Below, piece by piece: positions 15,911 to 24,120 of a stretch of DNA of 39,692 bases. Below the pieces are notes generated by a model that did no database searches, was not told the origin of the DNA, and was given only the letters and a program-made list of their open reading frames with translations. How positions within the stretch are numbered: position 1 is the stretch's first letter; each line of letters starts with the position of its first letter. This DNA is from Natronocalculus amylovorans (GTDB taxonomy: Archaea; Halobacteriota; Halobacteria; Halobacteriales; Haloferacaceae), in assembly GCF_023638035.1 (NCBI RefSeq), contig NZ_JAKRVX010000013.1, positions 1 through 39,692 on the forward strand, read 5' to 3'. Both the position numbers and the translations under genes were made by a program.

Positions 15911-16492
15911 ATGAGTAGCGATCGTGAGCGGAACACCAATGGTCAATATACAGCACAGATCCCAGCTGAAGCTGCTTTGGACGCATTTGAGAACCGAGAC
16001 GATCTTGCAAGACCCGTAACTGCAAGTGATGTCATGGAGGTGCTGGACTGCTCGCGGCGGACTGCACATAACAAACTGAGTGCCCTCGTTGAAACAGGAC
16101 AGTTAGAAACTCGGAAAGTCGGTGCACGTGGTCGTGTGTGGTGGCAACCAATTCCGGCACACCAACCGACATCAACATCGACACAAGCACCGGACCCTGT
16201 TCTGGACGCAATCGCAGCCGTTTCCCTGCCTGGAAGCGGTGAAACGCTTACAAAACGACAGAATGCGTTATATGCGGCATACGAGTATCTCGTTGAGCAT
16301 CCGAGTGCAAAAAAGTCCGATTTCTTAGAAACGGTGTATCCAGAGCACCCAGCAGCGTTTGAAACGCCTGAAGGGTGGTGGAATGCGATTCAACCCGCCC
16401 TCAAAGAACTCCCTGGTGTTGATCCGCCTGAAGAACGCGGGCAGATCTGGAAGTTCCTCGGCGGCGATCGATTCACGCCAACGTTAGGCTAA
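15911..16492 (+). CDS. Winged-helix DNA-binding regulator between two lactate permeases
   Basis: A 193-residue protein. Residues about 15-75 form a winged helix common in haloarchaeal regulators: PVTASDVMEVLDCSRRTAHNKLSALVETGQLETRKVGARGRVWW. The HTH lies around LDCSRRTAHNKL and the wing around RKVGARGRVWW. A proline/threonine-rich linker (HQPTSTSTQAP) leads to a C-terminal helical domain (LTKRQNALYAAYEYLVEHPSAKKSDFLE, then WWNAIQPAL and GQIWKFLG) that I do not recognise. It could sense an effector or make dimer contacts. The gene is divergent from lctP at 13912-15690 and converges on the second lctP with 22 bases between. This position makes it the likely local regulator of lactate transport. 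Confidence 0.85.
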   Translation: MSSDRERNTNGQYTAQIPAEAALDAFENRDDLARPVTASDVMEVLDCSRRTAHNKLSALVETGQLETRKVGARGRVWWQPIPAHQPTSTSTQAPDPVLDAIAAVSLPGSGETLTKRQNALYAAYEYLVEHPSAKKSDFLETVYPEHPAAFETPEGWWNAIQPALKELPGVDPPEERGQIWKFLGGDRFTPTLG

Positions 16493-16514
16493 ATCATTAA
16501 CGAATGGTTCGTGT

Positions 16515-18308
16515 TTAGAACAGCGTTGGGAACAACACGTAAGTAAACACTGTTGCGACAACACCAACCATGACTGCATAGTAGGCCAGTGGAATGAGGT
16601 TGAGCCGAATGACACGACCCTCTTGTCCAACCAACCCAACAGTTGCGAGCGCTGCAACAACGTTGTGGACTGCAACAAGGTTACCGATTGCCCCACCAAC
16701 TGCTTGTGCACCAACCATAAGCTGAGTTGGGATGCCAAGCTGTGATGCAGCTTCAAACTGGAACCCACCGAACGTAATGTTTGAGACGGTGTTCGATCCA
16801 GCCATTGCTGCCCCGAGTGCACCAATCAGTGCTGCAACAAATGGATAGAGCGGCCCAACGGTGTTTGCCGTTGCTTGTGCGAGGACGAAAATCATACTCT
16901 CAACGCCCTCTGCGTGTGCACCAGACTGGAGCATGATTTGAACCATCGCAATCACGAACACCAGCGCAATGAATGGTGCAACGAGTTTCTCACCTGCTTC
17001 ATACCATGCAGCCTTGACTTCGGCACCATTCATCTTGTACAGTGGAATTGCGATCAACGAACAGAGAACCAACCAGAATCCGGGTACGTAGGCCCACTCA
17101 ATACCACCGGAGAGTGAGGTCCCGAGGATACCTTCCCATGTCGTTGTGAATATGAATTGGTGGGCAGTGATTGTCGTTCCTCCGATCGTCAGTGGCTCGC
17201 CCTGCAGGAATCCCGGAAGTGGATCTACAACTCGAGTAATTACTAACATCACAACAAGCAGGATGTATGGTGTCCATGCTCTGAATAGTGAGATATCTGC
17301 TGCCTTCGGGTTCACTGTACCACCGTCTGCAGCTGCCTCGTTACCTGTTTTGTGTGGTGCGACATCCGTCTCTACTTCACCCGGCTCGATCGTTCCGACC
17401 CAGTGTGTTGGCCACTCCTCACGCGGTGGGAAGTCCCATTCTTCCGCTGGGACAAAGTAGCCTGCTTTCAGCGCTCCAACAACGATCGCTCCACCAACCA
17501 TCGAACCGATGAGTGCTGGGAACTCCGCGCTAATCTGCGCTGAGAGCCAGTACGGAACGACGAATGCAATGCCGGCAAACAGCGCAAGTGGTGCAACCTC
17601 CCACGCTGGCTTGAGGCTCCGATCATTTGGATCGCCAAAGAAGTAGACGATCATCCCAACTGCAAATAGTGGCATCATAAATCCAACAAGTGCGTGGTAC
17701 GTTGCGGCCCACACTGCAACTTCGACAGAGTATTCTTGTACAGTAAACCCTCCGCCGGTGATTGCTGTACTTATTGACTCGCTTGCTGCGAGCGGATCTT
17801 CAATCCCAATGATGATCGGTGTTCCAACTGCGCCATACGTAACCGCGATAATGTGACCGATCAATGCGGCGATCACTGCAGCGAGCGCCGGGAACCCAAG
17901 TGCGAGAAGCAGTGGTGCAACCACTGCGGCTGGTGTCCCGAATCCTGCAGCCCCCTCGATGAATGCCGAAAGGAAGAAACCGAGGAGAATTACTTGCACA
18001 CGCCGATCATCACTGATCCGTGCGAATCCTTGATTGATCCGATCAAACGCTCCTGCTTGAGAGAGTGTATACAGCAATAATAACGCTCCAAAGACAATCC
18101 ATAGAATCTGTATCGCAGTCATTCCGCCGACAATTGACGCTGCGATAATCCAGTCAAGTGGCATCTGCCAAACAAAATATCCGACTAATACAGCAGTTAC
18201 CCATGCGATCGGCATCGCACGTGTGGCAGGCCACAAGAACCCCACAAGGAGAACCCCTGCAAGCACTAACGGTGTGGTCGCAAGGAATAGCTCCACAGTA
18301 CTAACCAT
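16515..18308 (-). CDS. lctP: L-lactate permease family protein (second copy)
   Basis: A 597-residue lactate permease paralogue with the same hallmark segments as its neighbour: FFLSAFIEGAAGFGTPAAVVAPLLLALGFPALAAV, VTYGAVGTPIIIGI, GALGAAMAGSNTVSNITFGGFQ and GAQAVGGAIGNLVAVHNVVAA. The ATG at 18308 is preferred over an upstream GTG at 18317. A hydrophilic insert near residues 330-345 (ETDVAPHKTGNEAAADGG) is absent from the first copy. The two genes run in the same direction with the regulator between them, which points to tandem duplication followed by separation of expression or substrate. Its upstream region faces lutC across a 625-bp gap. Confidence 0.92.
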   Translation of the reverse strand: MVSTVELFLATTPLVLAGVLLVGFLWPATRAMPIAWVTAVLVGYFVWQMPLDWIIAASIVGGMTAIQILWIVFGALLLLYTLSQAGAFDRINQGFARISDDRRVQVILLGFFLSAFIEGAAGFGTPAAVVAPLLLALGFPALAAVIAALIGHIIAVTYGAVGTPIIIGIEDPLAASESISTAITGGGFTVQEYSVEVAVWAATYHALVGFMMPLFAVGMIVYFFGDPNDRSLKPAWEVAPLALFAGIAFVVPYWLSAQISAEFPALIGSMVGGAIVVGALKAGYFVPAEEWDFPPREEWPTHWVGTIEPGEVETDVAPHKTGNEAAADGGTVNPKAADISLFRAWTPYILLVVMLVITRVVDPLPGFLQGEPLTIGGTTITAHQFIFTTTWEGILGTSLSGGIEWAYVPGFWLVLCSLIAIPLYKMNGAEVKAAWYEAGEKLVAPFIALVFVIAMVQIMLQSGAHAEGVESMIFVLAQATANTVGPLYPFVAALIGALGAAMAGSNTVSNITFGGFQFEAASQLGIPTQLMVGAQAVGGAIGNLVAVHNVVAALATVGLVGQEGRVIRLNLIPLAYYAVMVGVVATVFTYVLFPTLF

Positions 18309-18670
18309 GCAGCTCACCCCTGTTCGTGTGAGTCGCTCTTCGGTTCAGCTCGATGCCATCAGTCAGTATGTCTGGCATGGATTTGGCATTGTACTTGTCG
18401 TATATATAATTATCGTTCACTCACTTACATTCAAACAGCTAATATGTACTCTAAAGACTTGAAACGGCTGAAAATGCACTAATTGCGGTTGTTCATATTT
18501 ATTATTTTCAGTATCAGCCCCCTGTTTTGTTCATATATTGGGTGTTTGGTAACCTTCCTCCACTCCTCTGTCACCAGTTCATTTGTGTATCAAGACTACT
18601 GCTTGCGATTATCGCGTCTTGACTAACTAGCTATCGGTTCTCTTTTGACCACTCAACTATATTTCGACGT

Positions 18671-18692
18671 CCAATATACACGTGTATACTGG
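18671..18692. promoter_or_regulatory. 22-bp near-perfect palindrome upstream of lutC
   Basis: CCAATATACACGTGTATACTGG is self-complementary except for one position per half-site (A-C opposite). The centre is CACGTG. It lies 242 bases before the lutC start and about 360 before the lctP start. It could be an operator for the lactate genes. It shares only the ATACA/TGTAT element with the 18-bp palindrome at 15802, so the same regulator need not bind both. Confidence 0.45.
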
Positions 18693-18875
18693 ATGTAAAT
18701 ACAAAGGCACTGGCCAATACAGTCAAAAGTTATGGATTGATGGTTTGTAGAAACGACCGGCTGCGTGGGTTATTTTCGGTTTTTTGGTAACTCGTTACTC
18801 GTGCGCTGGTAGTCTCTGACGAGACCTCAATTTTGGTGCTACTTGACGACCAAATTTTTCCCAACAGATACTCCA

Positions 18876-18888
18876 CGAAATAAAATAT
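18876..18888 (+). promoter_or_regulatory. Probable BRE/TATA promoter of lutC-lutBA
   Basis: CGAAATAAAATAT matches the archaeal purine-rich BRE followed by an AT-rich TATA box. It ends 45 bases before the lutC ATG, which would leave a leader of about 20 bases. Confidence 0.45.
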
Positions 18889-18933
18889 GTGAACTAACAG
18901 AACACCCATACGTCGTCACGATAATACCGATTC

Positions 18934-19467
18934 ATGAGCATAAATCAAGATAATAACGTAACGGATTTCCAGCAATCGCTTGCTGCGCTGGATGTTGACG
19001 TTACCTATACCGCTCCAGCAGCGTTTGCTGAGACGCTTGCATCTATTGTGCAGGGAGAGACGATCGGTGTTCCACTGCCGTTCGACAGTATCTCGCAGCC
19101 AGAGTGGATTGATACTGAGGTTACTCCCGCAAAACTAAACGCTGCACAGACAAGCGTTACGCCAGCATCACTGGGGATTGCTGACTACGGGAGCGTCGTA
19201 CTTGATTCAACAACTGATGGCGCAGAACAGATTAGTCTTTTTGTCGATCTACACATTCCTGTACTCTCTGCGGAAGATATTGTTCGATCGATGTCCGACG
19301 CAGTTGGCCATCTTGGCCCAAAACTCCGAGCGGGTGGAAGCTCGATCATTGCGACTGGCCCGAGCGCAACCGCGGACATGGGCGCGCTCGTGAAGGGTGC
19401 GCATGGACCAAAAGATGTCCATGTCATTGTACTTACTGACGAAACAGACGGGGGTAACAATGAGTAA
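18934..19467 (+). CDS. lutC: LutC/LldG-type LUD-domain protein
   Basis: A 177-residue LUD-domain protein, the LutC/LldG subunit of the three-part L-lactate oxidation complex (LutABC) in other organisms. The family core SIIATGPSATADMGALVKGAHGPKDVHVIVL is seen at the C-terminus, together with TPASLGIADYGSVVLDS near residue 75. Its last 8 bases overlap the start of lutBA, giving coupled translation. The LUD domain shares its fold with the N-terminal part of LutB encoded next. The complex would donate electrons from L-lactate to the respiratory chain at the membrane. Confidence 0.9.
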   Translation: MSINQDNNVTDFQQSLAALDVDVTYTAPAAFAETLASIVQGETIGVPLPFDSISQPEWIDTEVTPAKLNAAQTSVTPASLGIADYGSVVLDSTTDGAEQISLFVDLHIPVLSAEDIVRSMSDAVGHLGPKLRAGGSSIIATGPSATADMGALVKGAHGPKDVHVIVLTDETDGGNNE

Positions 19468-21667
19468 CGCGCGCGAAGAGAAAGCGGCTAAGATTAGACA
19501 CCTGTTGGAGACAGAAGGTCCTGCTGTCGAAGAGAACACGCTCGGGTTCAACAGCGGTCGATATGAATCGGTGAGCAAACTCTCGGACTATGAAGAGCTG
19601 AAAACGCAAGCTCGGTCGATCAAGGAGGACGCCATCGAACGGCTCCCTGAACTCATCGATGCATTGACTGAAACTGTTGAGGCAAACGGTGGGACCGTCT
19701 ACATTGCAGATGATGCGGCCGACGCAAACCAGTACATTCGATCGATCGCATCGGAAAACCAGGCAGCACGGCTTGTCAAATCGAAATCCATGACGAGCGA
19801 GGAGATAGATGTCAACGAGGCTCTTGAAGAAGATGGGGTTGACGTTGTTGAGACTGACCTCGGTGAGTGGGTGTTACAGCTTGCAGATGAAGCACCATCG
19901 CACATCGTCGCCCCTGCGTTACATAAATCCCGATCGGAGATCGCAGAACTGTTCAATACTACGTTTGATCCCGATGAGCCGCTCGAAACGGCTGAAGAGC
20001 TCACGATGTTTGCACGCAAAGAACTTGGCGCGCTCATCGAAGATGCCGATATTGGGATGACTGGTGCAAATTTCATCACCGCAGACTCGGGCTCGATCAT
20101 GCTGGTTACAAGCGAAGGTAACGCCCGAAAATCCGCGGTTGTCCCAGACACTCACATTGCTGTTGCTGGTGTTGAAAAGATCGTCCCAACTGTCGAGGAC
20201 CTCTCACCATTTATTGAACTGATCGGCCGATCGGGAACCGGACAAGACATTACCTCATATATTTCGCTACTTACGCCGCCCGTTGATTCTCCAGTCGTTG
20301 AGTTTGCGGATTCGAATACTGCATTCGCCGATCGGGAGGATGACCGATCGTTCCACCTTGTCTTGATCGACAACGGTCGGTTGGCAATGCGCGAGGACGA
20401 TGAGTTGCGTGAAACGCTCTACTGTATCCGCTGTTCTGCGTGTGCAAACTCCTGTGCAAACTTCCAAAGCGTCGGAGGACACGCGTTTGGTGGTGAGACG
20501 TACTCCGGCGGGATTGCAACCGGCTGGGAAGCTGGCGTCCACGGCTATGACAGTGCGGCTGAATTTAATGATCTCTGCACCGGTTGTAGCCGCTGTGTCA
20601 ACCAATGTCCAGTTAATATTGATATTCCATGGATCAACACTGTTGTTCGCGACCGACTCAATCATGGGCAGGACGACAGTCGATTTGACTGGATGTACGA
20701 CACACTGGTTCCTGATGAGGAATCCGGATCGATCGATCTGCAAAAACGACTGTTTGGAAACTACGAAACGCTTGCAAAAGCTGGCAGTGCAACGGCACCG
20801 CTTTCAAACTGGATCGCATCACAAGGGCCGGTTCGAACGGTACTTGAGCGAGTCGCTGGGATTGACTCACGGCGTGACCTTCCGAAATTCAAACGAAACA
20901 CACTTCGAGACTGGTTCGACAGCCGCGGTGGCTGTCAAATAGCCCCTTCGAGCGCCGATCGAGAGGTTGTGCTCTATCCGGATGTGTATACGAACTACGT
21001 TGCAGTTAGCCGTGGAAAATCCGCCGTCCGAGTCCTTGAGGCCCTCAACGTACACGTAACGATTCCTGCGGTTCCAGAGAGCGGTCGTGCCCCACTCTCA
21101 CAAGGGATGGTTTCGACCGCAAGCGATCGGGCAAGTAGTGTCTTTGCGGCGCTTGCAGAACCGTTGGATGCTGGCCGAGATGTTGTCGTTATCGAACCAT
21201 CCGATCTTGCGATGTTCAAACGCGAGTACGAAAAACTGCTTCCAGCCGCGTCATACGATCGACTCAGCGAGAACAGTTACGATGTCTTAGAGTACGTCTA
21301 CGGCTGTCTTGAGAACGGTGGCGATCCGGATTCGCTACGTAGTCGGGAGATTAAGGTGGCTTACCACTCACACTGCCAACAGCGAACGCTTGGCCTTGCA
21401 GTCTACACGACTGCAGTGCTCGAACAACTTGGGTATGATGTACTGGAAAGCGATGTCGAGTGCTGTGGGATGGCCGGTAGCTTCGGTTATAAAAGCGAGT
21501 ATTATGAGCTCAGTATGGACGTTGGCGATCGGCTCAAAGACCAGTTCACAACCGATGATGCACAGAGCCGGACGGTTGTTGCGAGCGGAACATCTTGTGG
21601 TGAGCAACTTGATTCACTGCTCCGGCGCAGCCCAACGCATCCGTTGGAGCTTATTGACCCAATATAA
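19460..21667 (+). CDS. lutB: LutB-LutA fusion: LUD, Fe-S and CCG domains (L-lactate oxidation)
   Basis: A 735-residue protein that joins LutB and LutA. Residues about 60-300 are the LUD domain (MTGANFITADSGSIMLVTSEGN). Two 4Fe-4S motifs follow, CIRCSACANSC near 323 and CTGCSRCVNQCP near 373. The C-terminal part is the LutA-like CCG region with YHSHCQQRT near 634 and CCGMAGSFGYKSEYYE near 668. As in the large FAD enzyme, the first CCG half reads VVLYPDVYTNY without the usual cysteine. The ATG at 19460 overlaps lutC by 8 bases; the longer frame from 19397 begins inside lutC and is rejected. In bacteria LutA and LutB are separate proteins. With LutC this would form the complete L-lactate oxidation complex. 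Confidence 0.9.
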   Translation: MSNAREEKAAKIRHLLETEGPAVEENTLGFNSGRYESVSKLSDYEELKTQARSIKEDAIERLPELIDALTETVEANGGTVYIADDAADANQYIRSIASENQAARLVKSKSMTSEEIDVNEALEEDGVDVVETDLGEWVLQLADEAPSHIVAPALHKSRSEIAELFNTTFDPDEPLETAEELTMFARKELGALIEDADIGMTGANFITADSGSIMLVTSEGNARKSAVVPDTHIAVAGVEKIVPTVEDLSPFIELIGRSGTGQDITSYISLLTPPVDSPVVEFADSNTAFADREDDRSFHLVLIDNGRLAMREDDELRETLYCIRCSACANSCANFQSVGGHAFGGETYSGGIATGWEAGVHGYDSAAEFNDLCTGCSRCVNQCPVNIDIPWINTVVRDRLNHGQDDSRFDWMYDTLVPDEESGSIDLQKRLFGNYETLAKAGSATAPLSNWIASQGPVRTVLERVAGIDSRRDLPKFKRNTLRDWFDSRGGCQIAPSSADREVVLYPDVYTNYVAVSRGKSAVRVLEALNVHVTIPAVPESGRAPLSQGMVSTASDRASSVFAALAEPLDAGRDVVVIEPSDLAMFKREYEKLLPAASYDRLSENSYDVLEYVYGCLENGGDPDSLRSREIKVAYHSHCQQRTLGLAVYTTAVLEQLGYDVLESDVECCGMAGSFGYKSEYYELSMDVGDRLKDQFTTDDAQSRTVVASGTSCGEQLDSLLRRSPTHPLELIDPI

Positions 21668-21842
21668 TTTACTTTTGATTCGGTGTATTGGTCATTTCAT
21701 CTGGTACAATACTATTCGGCAATCAGACAGCTTCTGTTTGATTACCATTTTTAATCAGTATCGGAACGTATGTAATTATAATAGCAAAATACCTTCTCTC
21801 AGGTGACAATTTACAAACAGTGGTACACCGGCACCTATTGGT

Positions 21843-22721
21843 ATGGTTTCGCAACCAAACCATGACCGAACAGATGCAAGTCGTCGAACATATCTCCACA
21901 TTGCTGGGGCCGCGCTTGGGGCATCAGCGCTTTTGAGCGGGACTGCAGTTGCTGGGCATAAAAAAGAGAAATCTGAGGGTGTACCGAAGCCTTGTGATGA
22001 TGTCCCAGACTCATCGACTGGATTAGAACCATTGCGAGTCATAGATGAACCTGGTATTTACACGCTCGAGTCGGATCTTTCAGTCGAGGAAGATGAGGTT
22101 GGTATTCTGATACTCTCCGGTGATGTTACACTTATTGGATCTGGTAATTCGATCACCGGTGATGATACAGGGACTGGTATTTTCATTGATGGTGACCTCC
22201 CGACAGCGGATGTAACCATCACTAATCTTGAATTTGCTGGTCTTAGTAGAGCAATCGATCTCTTTGAAACCGCCGAATGTGTGATTGTTAATATCTTGGC
22301 TGAGGACTGTGGAACCGGTGTATTCCAGTCAAATGATGCACAAGATAACACGATCGTAAAATCTACATTCTTAAATAGCCCAATTCAAATAAACCAATCA
22401 AGCAGAACTACTGCTGTTAGGAATACAATCACTGGATCAAGTTCCAGTGGTGTTACCCTATTTGATGAAGGAGGACACATTTTCGTTGATAATACAATAT
22501 CAATGCATGATGAAGCAGGTGTGCTCATCAGTCCGTCAACAAATAATATTTTCATTCGTAACGAAATCACCGAAAATGGTACCGTTGGAATCGAGTTGGA
22601 AGGTGGGGAGGGGAACACATTTATTGACAATATTCTTGAGGATAACGAGGATGGACCGTGTTCTGTAGATGGCAGCTCAGAAGACAACCGTTTCGAAGGG
22701 AACGACCCTGAGTGCGAATAG
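21843..22721 (+). CDS. Tat-exported right-handed beta-helix protein (NosD-like repeats)
   Basis: This 292-residue protein carries an N-terminal Tat signal: SRRTYLHIAGAALGASALL followed by SGTAVAG near residues 14-38. After a short linker the rest is made of beta-helix repeats with regular N/D-rich turns (GNSITGDDTGTGIFID, ITNLEFAGLSRAIDLFE, NTIVKSTFLNSPI, NTISMHDEAGVLI, NEITENGTVGIELEGGEGNTFIDN). Such solenoids occur in pectate-lyase-like and NosD/copper-binding periplasmic proteins, and none of the catalytic residues of pectate lyases is evident. It is probably an exported surface or envelope protein. Several cysteines (C51, C147, C156, near C273, C291) could form disulphides. The ATG at 21843 places the twin arginine at the correct distance. 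Confidence 0.85.
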   Translation: MVSQPNHDRTDASRRTYLHIAGAALGASALLSGTAVAGHKKEKSEGVPKPCDDVPDSSTGLEPLRVIDEPGIYTLESDLSVEEDEVGILILSGDVTLIGSGNSITGDDTGTGIFIDGDLPTADVTITNLEFAGLSRAIDLFETAECVIVNILAEDCGTGVFQSNDAQDNTIVKSTFLNSPIQINQSSRTTAVRNTITGSSSSGVTLFDEGGHIFVDNTISMHDEAGVLISPSTNNIFIRNEITENGTVGIELEGGEGNTFIDNILEDNEDGPCSVDGSSEDNRFEGNDPECE

Positions 22722-22811
22722 GTTGATTGGTCTCACTTTATATTTTACCGGTCAAGCGACTCCTCAGTGTGAATCGAAGTACATTACCAGTTGAATAACA
22801 GTCATTCAGGT

Positions 22812-23285
22812 ATGAGCATTGAGCCGGGTGATTTTGTAACGATCGACTACGTTGGTCGTTTCGAAGATGGTACGCTCTTTGGAACATCAAAATGGGATGT
22901 TGCATCCACGAGCGGCCTTGCAGCGGCACAAGGAAGAGGCGAAGATGAGTACGTCCCGCTGTCATTCACCGTTGGTGAGAATGCAGTTATCGAAGGGTTG
23001 GATGAGCGACTGATCGGCCTCACAGAGGGCGAGTCAACGACCATCACAATCCCACCGGAAGAGGCATATGGGGCTGTTGATCCCGATCGGATTCGAGAGT
23101 ACGACAAAGAGGTGTTTGCAGGGATGGTCGGCGAAGAGCCGGAAGTGGGCCTCCACGTGCACGCTGAAAATGGACTCCATGGTGACGTGATTGCGATCTA
23201 TGATGACTCCGTCGAGATCGACTTCAACCATGAACTCGCTGGTCGTACGCTTGTTATTGACGTTGCGATACACTCGATAGCATAA
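22812..23285 (+). CDS. slyD: FKBP-type peptidyl-prolyl isomerase (SlyD-like)
   Basis: A 157-residue archaeal FKBP. The N-terminal GDFVTIDYVGRFEDGTLF, FTVGENAVIEGLDERLIGLTEGE and ITIPPEEAYG are the FKBP fold and active-site segments. The insert-in-flap region VFAGMVGEEPEVGLHVHAENGLHGDVI follows, giving the SlyD-like chaperone domain. The C-terminal NHELAGRTLVIDVAIHSI closes the FKBP sheet. The ATG at 22812 is used; an upstream TTG at 22791 would add only seven residues. It should catalyse prolyl isomerisation and help folding in the cytoplasm. No His-rich metal tail is present. Confidence 0.92.
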   Translation: MSIEPGDFVTIDYVGRFEDGTLFGTSKWDVASTSGLAAAQGRGEDEYVPLSFTVGENAVIEGLDERLIGLTEGESTTITIPPEEAYGAVDPDRIREYDKEVFAGMVGEEPEVGLHVHAENGLHGDVIAIYDDSVEIDFNHELAGRTLVIDVAIHSIA

Positions 23286-23337
23286 CGTTCTCGTCAAAAA
23301 ATCAGCAACAGGTTTGCTCGTTCTCTCGTTGACTGTA

Positions 23338-23571
23338 CTATTGCCGGACGTGAATCTCGTCGTCAGTGACCCGATCGATCTGATGATTTGAGAGCGCATA
23401 GTCTCCCTCTTCAGCGTCGTCCCATCCGAGCATGGACTTCACCTTGTCTGTCACGCCTGGGTCCGGGTCAACATGTGCGGTTCCGCCGCTGACTTTCGAG
23501 ACCATTCCAATCGTCTCGCCGTTCTGGTTGATCACTTTCTTCCCTTCGTCTGAGCTTGTTAGTTGTGCCAT
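23338..23571 (-). CDS. Small PRC-barrel-like protein
   Basis: This 77-residue acidic protein has a PRC-barrel-type beta pattern (GKKVINQNGETIGMVSKVSGGTAHVDPDPG, then NHQIDRVTDDEIHVR). Such proteins are common in haloarchaea and are thought to act as small structural or RNA-associated modules; the function is not known. The motif GWDDAEEGDYALSNHQID is typical of the group. It converges on the FKBP gene with 52 bases between. Confidence 0.8.
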   Translation of the reverse strand: MAQLTSSDEGKKVINQNGETIGMVSKVSGGTAHVDPDPGVTDKVKSMLGWDDAEEGDYALSNHQIDRVTDDEIHVRQ

Positions 23572-24120
23572 GGTTTCTTTCTGCGATTATCTCTTGTCCG
23601 AATACGGTGTTTGTTAGTTTGATTGAACACTGTCACGTAGAAAGAAACGTGCGCTTGAATCGACACTGCACTAAGGGATGGTTACATCTTCTGCGTTTCG
23701 TATCTATTTGAAAACTGACCTGTTATATAAAACAGTTGCAACAGTGTCGATATGCTATTTTCAACCGTTACTTTCCGCTAACCGACTCTTTGTGGTACGT
23801 CTGAACCCTCCTCTAGTCTCGCTGTTTTCTCCGGCTGTAACCTGTCCCATACATAGTAAAACGATCAACCGATCAGAAACAATGGCAATTTACTACCAAA
23901 TTATGATCGAGTAATCATATCCAATTAACAATGGCTATGTCTCTTTTTATACTATGTTGGTCCAATCAAAACCACTCAATATTACGCCATATTTTTGAAA
24001 TAATGTTGTCGCTCAGAGTGTCGATTATCAGTTGGTGCTGAATATATAATTCGAGTCACAACACGTCTTGAACGAAACTAACAAATTATCCCCATAGAGT
24101 TGCTTTCAGTGGGGCCATCA
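23572..24120. other. 549-bp intergenic region without a supported gene
   Basis: The stretch is AT-rich and no reading frame in it looks haloarchaeal: the longest forward frame, at 23678-23914, is basic and of unlikely composition. TGAATATATAATTCGAG near 24040-24056 is a possible TATA element for the gene at 24121, which would give a leader of about 50 bases. The 5' part should contain the promoter of the PRC-barrel gene on the reverse strand. No strong hairpin or long repeat was noticed. Confidence 0.5.

Larger units (their letters stand above)
18309..18933. promoter_or_regulatory. 625-bp intergenic region between lctP and lutC
   Basis: No convincing gene is seen. The region is AT-rich and lies between divergent lactate genes. 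AATTATATATACG near 18400-18415 (reverse strand) is a possible TATA element for lctP. A 22-bp near-palindrome is present at 18671-18692 and a BRE/TATA-like sequence at 18876-18888 in front of lutC. A short GTCTC-tgac-GAGAC hairpin is also present at about 18810. Confidence 0.45.

Noticed and set aside
18309-18933. A hidden small gene in the lctP-lutC gap
   Set aside because: All frames are short and AT-rich with many stops; only regulatory signals could be supported.
23678-23914. 78-codon forward ORF in the 549-bp gap
   Set aside because: Composition is basic and hydrophobic without family features, no promoter is seen in front of it, and codon use is unlike the neighbours.
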